Assembly (NCBI GenBank): GCA_965243805.1 | Contig: OZ251577.1 | Span: forward strand, 806,001-870,000 | DNA: 64,000 nt | Direction of reading: 5' to 3' | Source of the DNA: CATQHQ01 sp965243805 | GTDB taxonomy: Bacteria; Gemmatimonadota; Gemmatimonadetes; Longimicrobiales; Gaopeijiaceae | Part shown: positions 24,735-31,507 of the stretch, piece by piece | Position numbering within the stretch: position 1 is the stretch's first letter | Layout of the letters: every line of letters begins with the position of its first letter | Program-made: the position numbers and the translations under genes | The notes under the pieces: model-generated | Database searches by the model: none | What the model was told of the DNA's origin: nothing | The model's input: the letters and a program-made list of their open reading frames with translations, nothing else

Positions 24735-26306
24735 TTGCCTGCACCGTTGAACGTCCGTCCGTCCCTCGATTCGTTCCTGAAGAACGCCGCGCCCAACTCC
24801 CGCGTTCCCGTCTGGTGCGAGTTCCTCTTCGACTCCGACACCGCGGTCACCGCGTATCACAAGCTAAAGGATGGACCCTTCGGCTTCCTGCTGGAGTCGG
24901 TGGTCGGCGGTGAACAGTGGGCCCGCTACAGCTTCTTGGGAAGTCGGCCCCGGGGCGCGTGGAAGCTGGAGGGGGACGAGACCTCGCTCTGGGACCCTCG
25001 CGACGGCTGGCGCTCGGTGGAGACCCGCGACCCGATTGCGAGCCTGAAGCGTTGCTTGAGCCAGTCAGAGCCGCGGGCCGACCCCCGGCTGCCAAGGTTC
25101 TGGGGAGGCGCCGTCGGCTACTTCGGGTACGACCTGGTTCGCCGCTTCGAGCGGCTGGGGCCGCCACCCACGGACGATCAGGGCTTTCCCACCGCGCTGG
25201 TCCTTTTCACCGATGTGGTGGTGGCGGTGGACAACCTGAACGGCCGGGCCAAGGTCGTCGCCACCGTCGAGACCGGGCCGACGCCAAGCCCCGAGGCGCT
25301 CCGAAGAGCCTACCGGGACGCTGTCCAGCGGCTGGAAGAAGCTGTGGGCCGACTCCGCTCTCGCGCCGCGCCGGAGCCCCTGGAGCTGTCTTTCGGCGGG
25401 CGAGGCGCCGTGGGTGCTGGCCAGTCTGCCCGGCGGTCCAGCGAGTCTCCCCGGCGGTCCGGCGAGTACTTCGGCAACATGGAACGGGAAGCCTTTCTGG
25501 CCGGCGTCCGTCGCATCAAGGAGTACATCGCCGCCGGAGACGCCTTCCAGGTTGTCCTCAGCCAGCGCCTCTCCACTCCGTTCCGCGCCCCTCCCTTCCA
25601 CCTCTATCGGGCGGTCCGCACGATCAACCCGTCGCCCTACCTCTACCACCTGGACTTGGGCGACTTCAGCATCGTGGGCTCGTCGCCGGAGGTCATGGTG
25701 CGACTTGAAGACGGGGTCGTGACGGTTCGGCCTATTGCGGGGACGCGACCGCGAGGGCGGACGCCCGCCGAGGACCGGGCGCTGGCCGCCGAACTGGCCC
25801 GCGACGAAAAGGAGCTGGCGGAGCACCGGATGCTGGTGGACTTGGGGCGCAACGACGTGGGCCGGGTGTCGAAGTACGGAACCGTGACCGTGCCGGAGCT
25901 GATGGAGATCGAGCGCTACTCCCACGTCATGCACCTGTGCAGCCAGGTGGAGGGACAGGTGCGCGACGGGGTGTCGGCCCTGGACGTGCTCCGCGCGTGC
26001 TTCCCGGCCGGGACCGTGTCCGGCGCCCCCAAAGTGCGCGCCATGGAGATCATCGACGAGCTGGAGCCCACGGCTCGGGGACCCTACGCCGGCGCCGTGG
26101 GGCACATCGGCTGGGGCGACGCGCAGATGGACACGGCGATCGCGATCCGCACCATGGTGGTGCGCGACGGCCAGGCCAGCGTGCAGGCCGGCGCGGGGGT
26201 GGTTGCCGACTCGGACCCCGAGGCCGAGCACCGAGAGACTCTCAACAAGGCCCGGGCACTCTTGCGCGCCGCCGCGATGGCCGACCGGTCAGGCTGGTCG
26301 GGCTAG
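24735..26306 (+). CDS. trpE: Anthranilate synthase component I
   Basis: A 523-residue chorismate-binding enzyme that makes anthranilate from chorismate with ammonia delivered by TrpG. Visible motifs include the N-terminal FLLESVVGG (the LLES element, residues 52-55, contacts tryptophan in feedback-inhibited enzymes), ARYSFLGSRP, PIAGTRPRG, DLGRNDVGRV, SHVMHLCS and AGTVSGAPKVRAMEI. No trpG or other trp genes are adjacent. A 21-bp tandem duplication adds SARRSSE/SPRRSGE in a surface linker at about residues 230-245. The start is a TTG at 24735 (a second TTG is at 24747). Its TAG stop shares CTAG with the stop of the convergent HEPN gene. Confidence 0.9.
   Translation: MPAPLNVRPSLDSFLKNAAPNSRVPVWCEFLFDSDTAVTAYHKLKDGPFGFLLESVVGGEQWARYSFLGSRPRGAWKLEGDETSLWDPRDGWRSVETRDPIASLKRCLSQSEPRADPRLPRFWGGAVGYFGYDLVRRFERLGPPPTDDQGFPTALVLFTDVVVAVDNLNGRAKVVATVETGPTPSPEALRRAYRDAVQRLEEAVGRLRSRAAPEPLELSFGGRGAVGAGQSARRSSESPRRSGEYFGNMEREAFLAGVRRIKEYIAAGDAFQVVLSQRLSTPFRAPPFHLYRAVRTINPSPYLYHLDLGDFSIVGSSPEVMVRLEDGVVTVRPIAGTRPRGRTPAEDRALAAELARDEKELAEHRMLVDLGRNDVGRVSKYGTVTVPELMEIERYSHVMHLCSQVEGQVRDGVSALDVLRACFPAGTVSGAPKVRAMEIIDELEPTARGPYAGAVGHIGWGDAQMDTAIAIRTMVVRDGQASVQAGAGVVADSDPEAEHRETLNKARALLRAAAMADRSGWSG
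25424..25465 (+). repeat. 21-bp tandem duplication inside trpE
   Basis: Two 21-bp units (25424-25444, 25445-25465) differ at two positions and encode two copies of a seven-residue SxRRS-containing segment in a linker of TrpE. Confidence 0.85.
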
Positions 26307-26710
26307 GAACCTTCGCCGCGAACCACCGCGCAGACCAGCTGCGCACCCTCCAGCGCTTCGCTCGCGTCCTCTGGGCCGTAGAAGTGGCCGGGCGTCAGGT
26401 CTTCGCTGCCGTAGAAGGCGAGTTCGCGGTCTCGGCGCAGGCTCCGGGAGATGCGCACCAAGTCGGGCAAGCGACGGCGGGCTCGCTCCGGCAACCGCGA
26501 CTCGTGCTCGACCAGCACTCCGCTCACGTCGTGGATGCGGGGCGGATCAACTCCGGCGATGCGCAGAAGCGCCTTGAGGCAGAGTTCCACGATCTCTTGG
26601 GACTCCCGGACAACATCGGCCCAGCTCTCTTCGTCCATCAGCACGGCGACGGCCTTGAGGCGGCTCTCGGCCCGGCGCAGGTAGTCGGCGGCCAAGTCGG
26701 GGTTTCTCAT
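26303..26710 (-). CDS. HEPN-domain protein, probable toxin of a HEPN/MNT module
   Basis: A 135-residue all-helical protein. DLAADYLRRAESRLKA and WADVVRESQEIVELCLKALL, followed by PPRIHDVSGVL, match the PF05168-type HEPN pattern (long helices with a conserved His-Asp near residue 60). HEPN proteins paired with MNT nucleotidyltransferases act as RNase toxins or are controlled by nucleotide transfer. The ATG overlaps the stop of the upstream MNT gene (ATGA), a gene order seen in known modules. The canonical RxxxxH RNase motif is not clear here. The stop shares CTAG with trpE. Confidence 0.75.
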   Translation of the reverse strand: MRNPDLAADYLRRAESRLKAVAVLMDEESWADVVRESQEIVELCLKALLRIAGVDPPRIHDVSGVLVEHESRLPERARRRLPDLVRISRSLRRDRELAFYGSEDLTPGHFYGPEDASEALEGAQLVCAVVRGEGS

Positions 26711-27360
26711 CGCTCGCTCTCGTCTTGCTCGTTCTCGTCGCAGCGGAACCAGTAGGGTTGTCCGTGTGCCAGGCGGCGCCGCACGACGCCGGCAGCCATC
26801 AGCTCGCGCGCGTCTCCCATCCACCGGGACAGCGCCGAAGTGCGTTGCCAAAGAACGATGCCGTGGAGCGCGACTTCCAGCCAGAGCGAACCCCCGCCGT
26901 CGTCGGTTCCAGGGCGGCCCGCTGGGAGTCGGGCGAAGTGCGGGTTGACCTGCCCTCCCAGCACCTTCACTTCGGCGGTGCCGGCCAGAGTGCGGTCCCA
27001 CGCGGCGTAGCGTTCCCGTCCCAGCGTCGCACCGTCGCTCAGCACCAGCAGGAGGTCGATGTCCGAGCCGGGGCCGGCGTGGCCTTGGGCGCGGGAGCCG
27101 AACAACGCCACCGCTTCAAGGTCGTCCGCCAGTTCGCGCACGACAGCCGCCGTCGCCGCCTGCCAGAGCGACGAGCGGCCGCGGGCGCCCACCAGCGTGC
27201 CAGGCGTCGTGAGGAACCCGTCCTCCAAGGCCGCCTTCAGAACGGCATGGCAGAACCGGTTCATGGAAGTCCCAGCCGCCCTGGCCCTCCCCCGCAACGC
27301 CTGGTGCAAGGCAGGCGGGATGCGCAGCAGGATGCGGCCCGAAGGCGGTGGTGTGTTCAT
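26707..27360 (-). CDS. RHH-MNT fusion: DNA-binding domain plus minimal nucleotidyltransferase, probable antitoxin
   Basis: A 217-residue protein. Residues about 8-46 (RILLRIPPALHQAL, then GTSMNRFCHAVLKAALE) look like an Arc/HicB-type ribbon-helix-helix DNA-binding domain. Residues 80-180 are a minimal nucleotidyltransferase with ALFGSRAQGHAGPGSDIDLLLV: the GS (88-89) and DxD (Asp100, Asp102) catalytic signature. MNT antitoxins AMPylate or otherwise bind HEPN toxins; the extra DNA-binding domain should give direct autoregulation. The promoter and palindromes just upstream overlap the first codons of the longer frame (ATG 27378), so ATG 27360 is preferred. No ribosome-binding site precedes it. 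C-terminal part: winged-helix-like segment ending CDENEQDESER. Confidence 0.75.
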   Translation of the reverse strand: MNTPPPSGRILLRIPPALHQALRGRARAAGTSMNRFCHAVLKAALEDGFLTTPGTLVGARGRSSLWQAATAAVVRELADDLEAVALFGSRAQGHAGPGSDIDLLLVLSDGATLGRERYAAWDRTLAGTAEVKVLGGQVNPHFARLPAGRPGTDDGGGSLWLEVALHGIVLWQRTSALSRWMGDARELMAAGVVRRRLAHGQPYWFRCDENEQDESER

Positions 27361-27378
27361 ATGATAGCATGATATCAT
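27357..27378. promoter_or_regulatory. Palindromic operator candidates at the RHH-MNT promoter
   Basis: ATGATATCAT (27369-27378) is a perfect 10-bp palindrome covering the -10 box, and TCATATGA (27357-27364) is a perfect 8-bp palindrome over the start codon. They are well placed for repression by the ribbon-helix-helix domain encoded just downstream. Confidence 0.6.
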
Positions 27379-27397
27379 TCGTCTGCACCCAGGTCAA
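27369..27397 (-). promoter_or_regulatory. Promoter of the RHH-MNT/HEPN operon, leaderless
   Basis: On the minus strand TTGACC (27397-27392), 17 nt, then TATCAT (27374-27369): five of six matches in each hexamer and ideal spacing. The predicted transcription start is about 27362, one or two bases before the ATG at 27360, so the mRNA would be leaderless. Confidence 0.7.
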
Positions 27398-27502
27398 GTT
27401 AGGACTTCGAGCCATTGAGCCCGTACTACCCCGCCCTTGCTGGTCCACGTCCAAGAGGATGGTGCTGCAGCTAGTGGTACTGACGACCCTTTGGCGGATC
27501 GC

Positions 27503-27540
27503 CAAAAACTGACCGTCAGTTTTGGGACGCTAGGAGTGTT
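27503..27540 (+). promoter_or_regulatory. Shared promoter-like element, copy 1
   Basis: CAAAAACTGACC, 21 nt, GTGTT. The same two blocks with the same spacing occur at 38137-38174 before the ECF-like sigma gene. Here the first block is also half of an inverted repeat (AAAACTGAC / GTCAGTTTT, 27505-27523). It lies 107 nt before the ATG of the small Cys-rich protein. It could be the promoter of an alternative sigma factor. Confidence 0.55.
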
Positions 27541-27647
27541 CAGTAGGTATAGCGGTCTTCACACCTAGCGCAGGAGCACCGACAAGGGGTCAAACGGGTA
27601 ATCGGCCTCCAAGCAGAGTGCGCTGGAGCCCACAAGAGGAGGGAAAG

Positions 27648-28007
27648 ATGTCCAAGTGGTTCAAGGAGAACATCGCCAACATCGTCGTCGGAGTCGCCAC
27701 TGTCGTGGCAACGGCGTGTCTCGCGGTCCTCGGGATCGAGGTCGTCGTCGGAGTCGGCCTGTTGCTCGGCTTCGTCTGGGCCCCGTGGCGTCTCGGGTCG
27801 CGACGGACCAAGAAGGCGGGGCTGGCGATGGCAACGCTGGTCGTGGTCGGGGTAGTGATGATCTTTCCTCTTGGCGCACCGGAGGCCTGTGCCGATGGCT
27901 CCTGCCAGGACAAGACGTGCGTCCGCGACCTGCCATGCCTCGTGTCGTGTCCGCCCTGCAACGGCAGTCCATTCGATCCGGGCACATGCTGGTACGCCGT
28001 GCACTAG
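27648..28007 (+). CDS. Small membrane protein with Cys-rich C-terminus
   Basis: A 119-residue protein that I do not recognise. Two hydrophobic segments (about residues 9-30 and 32-48) are followed by a third (about 58-75, AMATLVVVGVVMIFPLG) and then a short tail with seven cysteines (CADGSC, KTC, LPC, VSCPPC, TCW). The tail, probably outside the cytoplasm, could bind metal or form disulfides. AGGAGGG at 27637-27643 supports the ATG at 27648. The beta-propeller lipoprotein gene overlaps its end by 22 nt or less. It lies downstream of the promoter-like element at 27503. Confidence 0.65.
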   Translation: MSKWFKENIANIVVGVATVVATACLAVLGIEVVVGVGLLLGFVWAPWRLGSRRTKKAGLAMATLVVVGVVMIFPLGAPEACADGSCQDKTCVRDLPCLVSCPPCNGSPFDPGTCWYAVH

Positions 28008-29146
28008 TGCCGTCGCTGAGTCCGCTCGCCGAGCATTGGTGGACGGCACGCCGAACCGTGCTGGCCGTTCCGCTGGCACTAATGGCGTGTTGGCCGTCTG
28101 GACAAGAGGCGGTGCCTCCGCAGGTGATCGACGGGTCCGCGTCGTGCCCCGACTGCAAGATCGCTTTCCGGCCGGTCGCGGTGCTGGGAGGCGAAGACGA
28201 CCCTGGTTCGGTGTGGGACAGGGCGGCGGGAGACGGGTGCATGGTCGCACAGCTGAGCACGGGCGAGTTCTTGCTGGGCGGCGTTGCAGGTGGCGGCGAC
28301 ATCTTCGTCTACGACGCGGAGGGCCGCTTCCTCAGGACCATGAGCCGCCAAGGCCAGGGACCCGGCGAAGTGCAGGGAATGGTCCGCATCTGGATAGGAC
28401 AGGGCGACACGCTCTTCGTCGCCGACGACGGCAACAACAGGTTGCAGGTCCTGACCTCCCATGGCCAGTACGTCCGCTCCTTCCCGATGCCGGCACCCTA
28501 TCGCAGGCTCGCTCGTCTGGGCACGGGAGATTTCGTATTCGGACGATCCGTGACGAGCCCCGGCGGCGACATGTTCGCTCTGATCGACGCCCTTGGGCGG
28601 GAGGTCAAGAGCTTCAGCCCTTCGATGGTTGCCGAGCCGGACCTGGAGCGGGCCATTGCAAGCCCTCGTCCCGGGACAGACGCGACTTTTTGGACGGCCA
28701 GCATGTGGCACTACGCCATCCATGAATGGAGCGTGGCGGGCACGCCCGAGAAATCGCTTTCCCTGATGCGAACGTTGGTGCGGGAGGCCGACTGGTTTCC
28801 GCCGTACCCGGAGTTCAGCACCGAAGTGTACCAGTCCGTACCCCCACCATCAGGACTGCTCCACGTATGGGAGGATGACGACGGTCTCCTGTGGGTGTAC
28901 GCTTTGCTGCCGGATACGGATTGGCGTCCAGGCATTCCGTTCAGTCCGCGCCCCACTTGGCACCGTAACACCTTCGACCACCGGGTCGAGGTCGTCGATC
29001 CATCCTCGGGCCGCCTCGTCGCCGTTGGCGAGCACGAGGACAGGCTCGCCCCCGTGTGCGGCAGCAAGCTCATGTACGCGGTGATCGAGACTCCTGCTGG
29101 CGACCTGCGCGTGAAGGTCGTGGAGCCCTATTTGACTGCGAGCTAG
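27986..29146 (+). CDS. Six-bladed beta-propeller lipoprotein
   Basis: A protein of up to 386 residues with a signal ending in a lipobox (LAVPLALMAC), then beta-propeller blades with the pattern FLRTMSRQGQGPGEVQG, DTLFVADDGNNRLQVL and YVRSFPMPAP, as in the NHL-like 'six-bladed beta-propeller' lipoproteins common near TonB receptors in Bacteroidota and Gemmatimonadota. Function unknown; perhaps binding at the cell surface or periplasm. Start uncertain: ATG 27986 overlaps the previous gene by 22 nt, GTG 28007 by 1 nt. It ends 3 nt from the stop of the convergent M20 peptidase gene. A second protein of this type is at 49629-50843. Confidence 0.72.
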   Translation: MLVRRALVPSLSPLAEHWWTARRTVLAVPLALMACWPSGQEAVPPQVIDGSASCPDCKIAFRPVAVLGGEDDPGSVWDRAAGDGCMVAQLSTGEFLLGGVAGGGDIFVYDAEGRFLRTMSRQGQGPGEVQGMVRIWIGQGDTLFVADDGNNRLQVLTSHGQYVRSFPMPAPYRRLARLGTGDFVFGRSVTSPGGDMFALIDALGREVKSFSPSMVAEPDLERAIASPRPGTDATFWTASMWHYAIHEWSVAGTPEKSLSLMRTLVREADWFPPYPEFSTEVYQSVPPPSGLLHVWEDDDGLLWVYALLPDTDWRPGIPFSPRPTWHRNTFDHRVEVVDPSSGRLVAVGEHEDRLAPVCGSKLMYAVIETPAGDLRVKVVEPYLTAS

Positions 29147-29149
29147 TTC

Positions 29150-30526
29150 CTACACGCCCCCCTGCTCCGCCAGCCCGTCGTACAGACGCACCAACGTCTC
29201 AACTCCCTTCTCGAAGCACTCGACGGCGAACCACTCGTTGGGGGCGTGCATGTTGGCGCCGGGCAGGGCGAAGCCGAGCAGCAGGGTGTCGGCGCCGAGC
29301 AGCTCTTCCAGCTCCACCACGATGGGAATGCTGCCGCCCTCGCCCGCCAGCACGGGCGGCGCGCCGAACGCCTGCTCCAACGCCCGCGACGCCGCGTCGA
29401 AGACGGGGCCGCCCACCTTCGCTCGCCACGGTCGCCCGCCGTGAAGCTCCACCAGCTCCAGCGCGATTCCCGGCGGCGCGACCTGCTTCAGGTGCTCCTC
29501 CAGCAGCTCCCGCACCCGCTCCGGCGTCTGGTCCGGCACTAGGCGGAAGCTGATCTTCGCCATCGCCGACGCCGGTAGCACGGTCTTGGCGCCCTCGCCC
29601 GTGTACCCCGAGATCATTCCGTTCACGTCGCAGCAGGGGCGCGTCCACAGGCGTTCCAGCGGCGAGTACTTGACCTCGCCGCCCTCCGGCTCCGCGCCCA
29701 CCTCGCGGGCGTACTCGTCGGTGTCGAAGGGCAACTGCCAAATCCCCTCCACCACTTCGTGCGGGGGGTCGACCACATCGTCGTAGAAGCCGTGGATGGA
29801 GATCTCCCCCGTGCTGTAGTGCAGGCCGGCCACGATCCGGGCCAGAGCGTTGGCCGGGTTGGCCACGGCACCCCCGTAGGCGCCCGAGTGCAGGTCGCTG
29901 GACGGCCCCCGGGCGTGTAGCTCGAAGTAGGCCAGCCCGCGCAACGAGAAGAGCAGCGAAGGCGTTCCCGGTGCGAACATCGCCGAGTCCGAGATCACCA
30001 CCGTCTCCGCCTGCAACCGCTCCCGGCGCTCCTTCACGAAGGGGACCAAGTTCGGCGATCCCACCTCCTCCTCGCCCTCGGCGAGCACCACCACGTTGAC
30101 CGGGAGCCGACCACGGGTCGCCAAGTGCGCTTCCAGCGCCTTGAGGTGCAGGAAGAACTGGCCCTTGTCGTCGGCGGACCCACGAGCGTAGATGCGTCCG
30201 TCGCGCACTTCCGGCTCGAAGGGGGGAGACTCCCAGAGCTCCAGGGGCTCGGGCGGCTGGACGTCGTAGTGGCCGTAGATCAGCACGGTGGGCGCGTCGG
30301 GCCCGGCACCCCGCCACTCCCCCACCACCACCGGATGGCCCGGGGTCGCGTGCACCTGCGCCTCCATCCCCGCGCTCTCCATCTGGTCCTTCACCCAGGC
30401 CGCGGCCCGCGCTACGTCGCCGTCGTGCTCCGACTTGGCCGACACGGACGGGATGCGGAGGAACTCCCAGAGCTCCTCGCGGAAGCGCGGGAGATGGACT
30501 GCGGCGTACTCGAGGGGGCTGGTCAA
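29150..30526 (-). CDS. M20 family dipeptidase
   Basis: A 458-residue zinc peptidase of the CNDP/DapE-like group. Metal ligands and acid are visible: YGHYDVQPP (His), ARGSADDKGQ (Asp), AEGEEEVGS (catalytic Glu and metal Glu), VISDS, and C-terminal GANMHAPNEW (His). The lid-domain segment HSGAYGGAVANPA is also typical. It hydrolyses dipeptides or N-acyl amino acids in the cytoplasm. The start is a TTG at 30526 that overlaps the stop of the upstream GlsB-like gene (TTGA), with AAGGGG just before it. Confidence 0.88.
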   Translation of the reverse strand: MTSPLEYAAVHLPRFREELWEFLRIPSVSAKSEHDGDVARAAAWVKDQMESAGMEAQVHATPGHPVVVGEWRGAGPDAPTVLIYGHYDVQPPEPLELWESPPFEPEVRDGRIYARGSADDKGQFFLHLKALEAHLATRGRLPVNVVVLAEGEEEVGSPNLVPFVKERRERLQAETVVISDSAMFAPGTPSLLFSLRGLAYFELHARGPSSDLHSGAYGGAVANPANALARIVAGLHYSTGEISIHGFYDDVVDPPHEVVEGIWQLPFDTDEYAREVGAEPEGGEVKYSPLERLWTRPCCDVNGMISGYTGEGAKTVLPASAMAKISFRLVPDQTPERVRELLEEHLKQVAPPGIALELVELHGGRPWRAKVGGPVFDAASRALEQAFGAPPVLAGEGGSIPIVVELEELLGADTLLLGFALPGANMHAPNEWFAVECFEKGVETLVRLYDGLAEQGGV

Positions 30527-30801
30527 GTCAGCCCCTTGACCCCCCACCGGTAGACCCAGGTCATCATCGCCGAGAAGACCAGCGCGCCGGCCATCCCGCC
30601 CACGCTCAGGGCCGTGGGGTCGTCCCACTCGAAGATGCCCACGCCCAGCATCCCACCGATGGCGGCTGCGAAGGCGCCTAGCACGAACAGCAGGACCGCG
30701 TGGCCCGGAGTCTCGCTCGGGTTCTTGACGACAAGCTTCATGGAGAGGCCCACGACCCCGCCGATCACGATCCAGACGGCTGCACCGATCCAGTTTTCCA
30801 T
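30523..30801 (-). CDS. GlsB/YeaQ/YmgE-like small membrane protein
   Basis: A 92-residue protein with three hydrophobic segments and glycine-rich turns (GAAVWIVIGGVVGLSMKLVV, VLGAFAAAIGGMLGVGIF, GGMAGALVFSAMMTWVYR). The glycine spacing resembles the GlsB/YeaQ/YmgE 'transglycosylase-associated' family, which is stress-linked and of unknown activity. It lies 10 nt after the PspA gene, another envelope-stress protein, and overlaps the M20 peptidase start, so the three are probably one transcript. Confidence 0.65.
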   Translation of the reverse strand: MENWIGAAVWIVIGGVVGLSMKLVVKNPSETPGHAVLLFVLGAFAAAIGGMLGVGIFEWDDPTALSVGGMAGALVFSAMMTWVYRWGVKGLT

Positions 30802-30811
30802 AGCCCCTAAT

Positions 30812-31471
30812 CTACTTCTTTCTCATGCGCCGCTTCAACTCCTCCAAGCGCGCGTCGGCGGTCCTCTCTCGGCGGGAAGCGCCCAGTTCCCGGTCGAAGC
30901 TCGCCGCGTCGCGAGCCCCTTCCGACCGGGCGCGCGCCCCTTCCGATCGAGCGTCCTGGTCGCTGGCCTTCTCGGCCATTCGGTCGAACTCCCCGAAGAG
31001 GTCGTCCGGGTCGCTCAGGGAGCTGCGTGCCTGGGTCCGCCCTGCGCTGGCGGTCATGGCGCTGCGCTTCGCCCGCGACTCCTTGATCTGCTTGAGCATC
31101 TCCCGGTACTCGGAGCTGCGAAGCTGGACTTCGGCCTCGACTGCGTCGGCTTTCTTGGAGAGGACTCGGTGCCGATCGGCGTGCTTGGCCCCGAACTCGG
31201 CGGCGACCTTCGCCGTCTCCTCGTCGCCGATCTCCCGGGCCATGGCCTCCCGCCGGCGACAGGTCTCGGCTTCCCGGCCCTCGGCTTCGGCGGCTTTCCG
31301 CGCCCGCTCCAAGTCCCGCTCCAGGCCGTCCAGCGCCGCCTTGGCGTCCACGGCCTCTCGTTCCATGCCTTTGACCAGGGAGTCCACCACCTCCGGCACC
31401 TGATCCCGGTTCATCTCTTGGTGGAAGTTCTCCACCGCCTCCCTGAAGGCCTTGCGAAGGTTGTCGAACAT
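30812..31471 (-). CDS. pspA: PspA/IM30 family protein
   Basis: A 219-residue helical protein, beginning MFDNLRKAFREAVENF and continuing as a long coiled coil with RRREAMAREIGDEETAKVA and EYREMLKQIKESRAKRS, in the manner of PspA/IM30 membrane-repair proteins (ESCRT-III-like). It should bind the inner face of the membrane under stress. A short C-terminal stretch has the repeat RSEGARARSEGARDA. The ATG appears to sit at the very start of the transcript (promoter at 31479-31507). The GlsB-like gene follows. Confidence 0.7.
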   Translation of the reverse strand: MFDNLRKAFREAVENFHQEMNRDQVPEVVDSLVKGMEREAVDAKAALDGLERDLERARKAAEAEGREAETCRRREAMAREIGDEETAKVAAEFGAKHADRHRVLSKKADAVEAEVQLRSSEYREMLKQIKESRAKRSAMTASAGRTQARSSLSDPDDLFGEFDRMAEKASDQDARSEGARARSEGARDAASFDRELGASRRERTADARLEELKRRMRKK

Positions 31472-31478
31472 GGGGGGG

Positions 31479-31507
31479 ATTATAGGCAGATTGGGGGCTG
31501 GCGTCAC
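31479..31507 (-). promoter_or_regulatory. Promoter of pspA, apparently leaderless
   Basis: On the minus strand GTGACG (31507-31502), 17 nt, then a perfect TATAAT (31484-31479). The start point would be about 31472, next to the ATG at 31471. Six or seven C separate the -10 box from the ATG, and no ribosome-binding site is present. The -35 overlaps the stop region of the E1-alpha gene. Confidence 0.6.
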
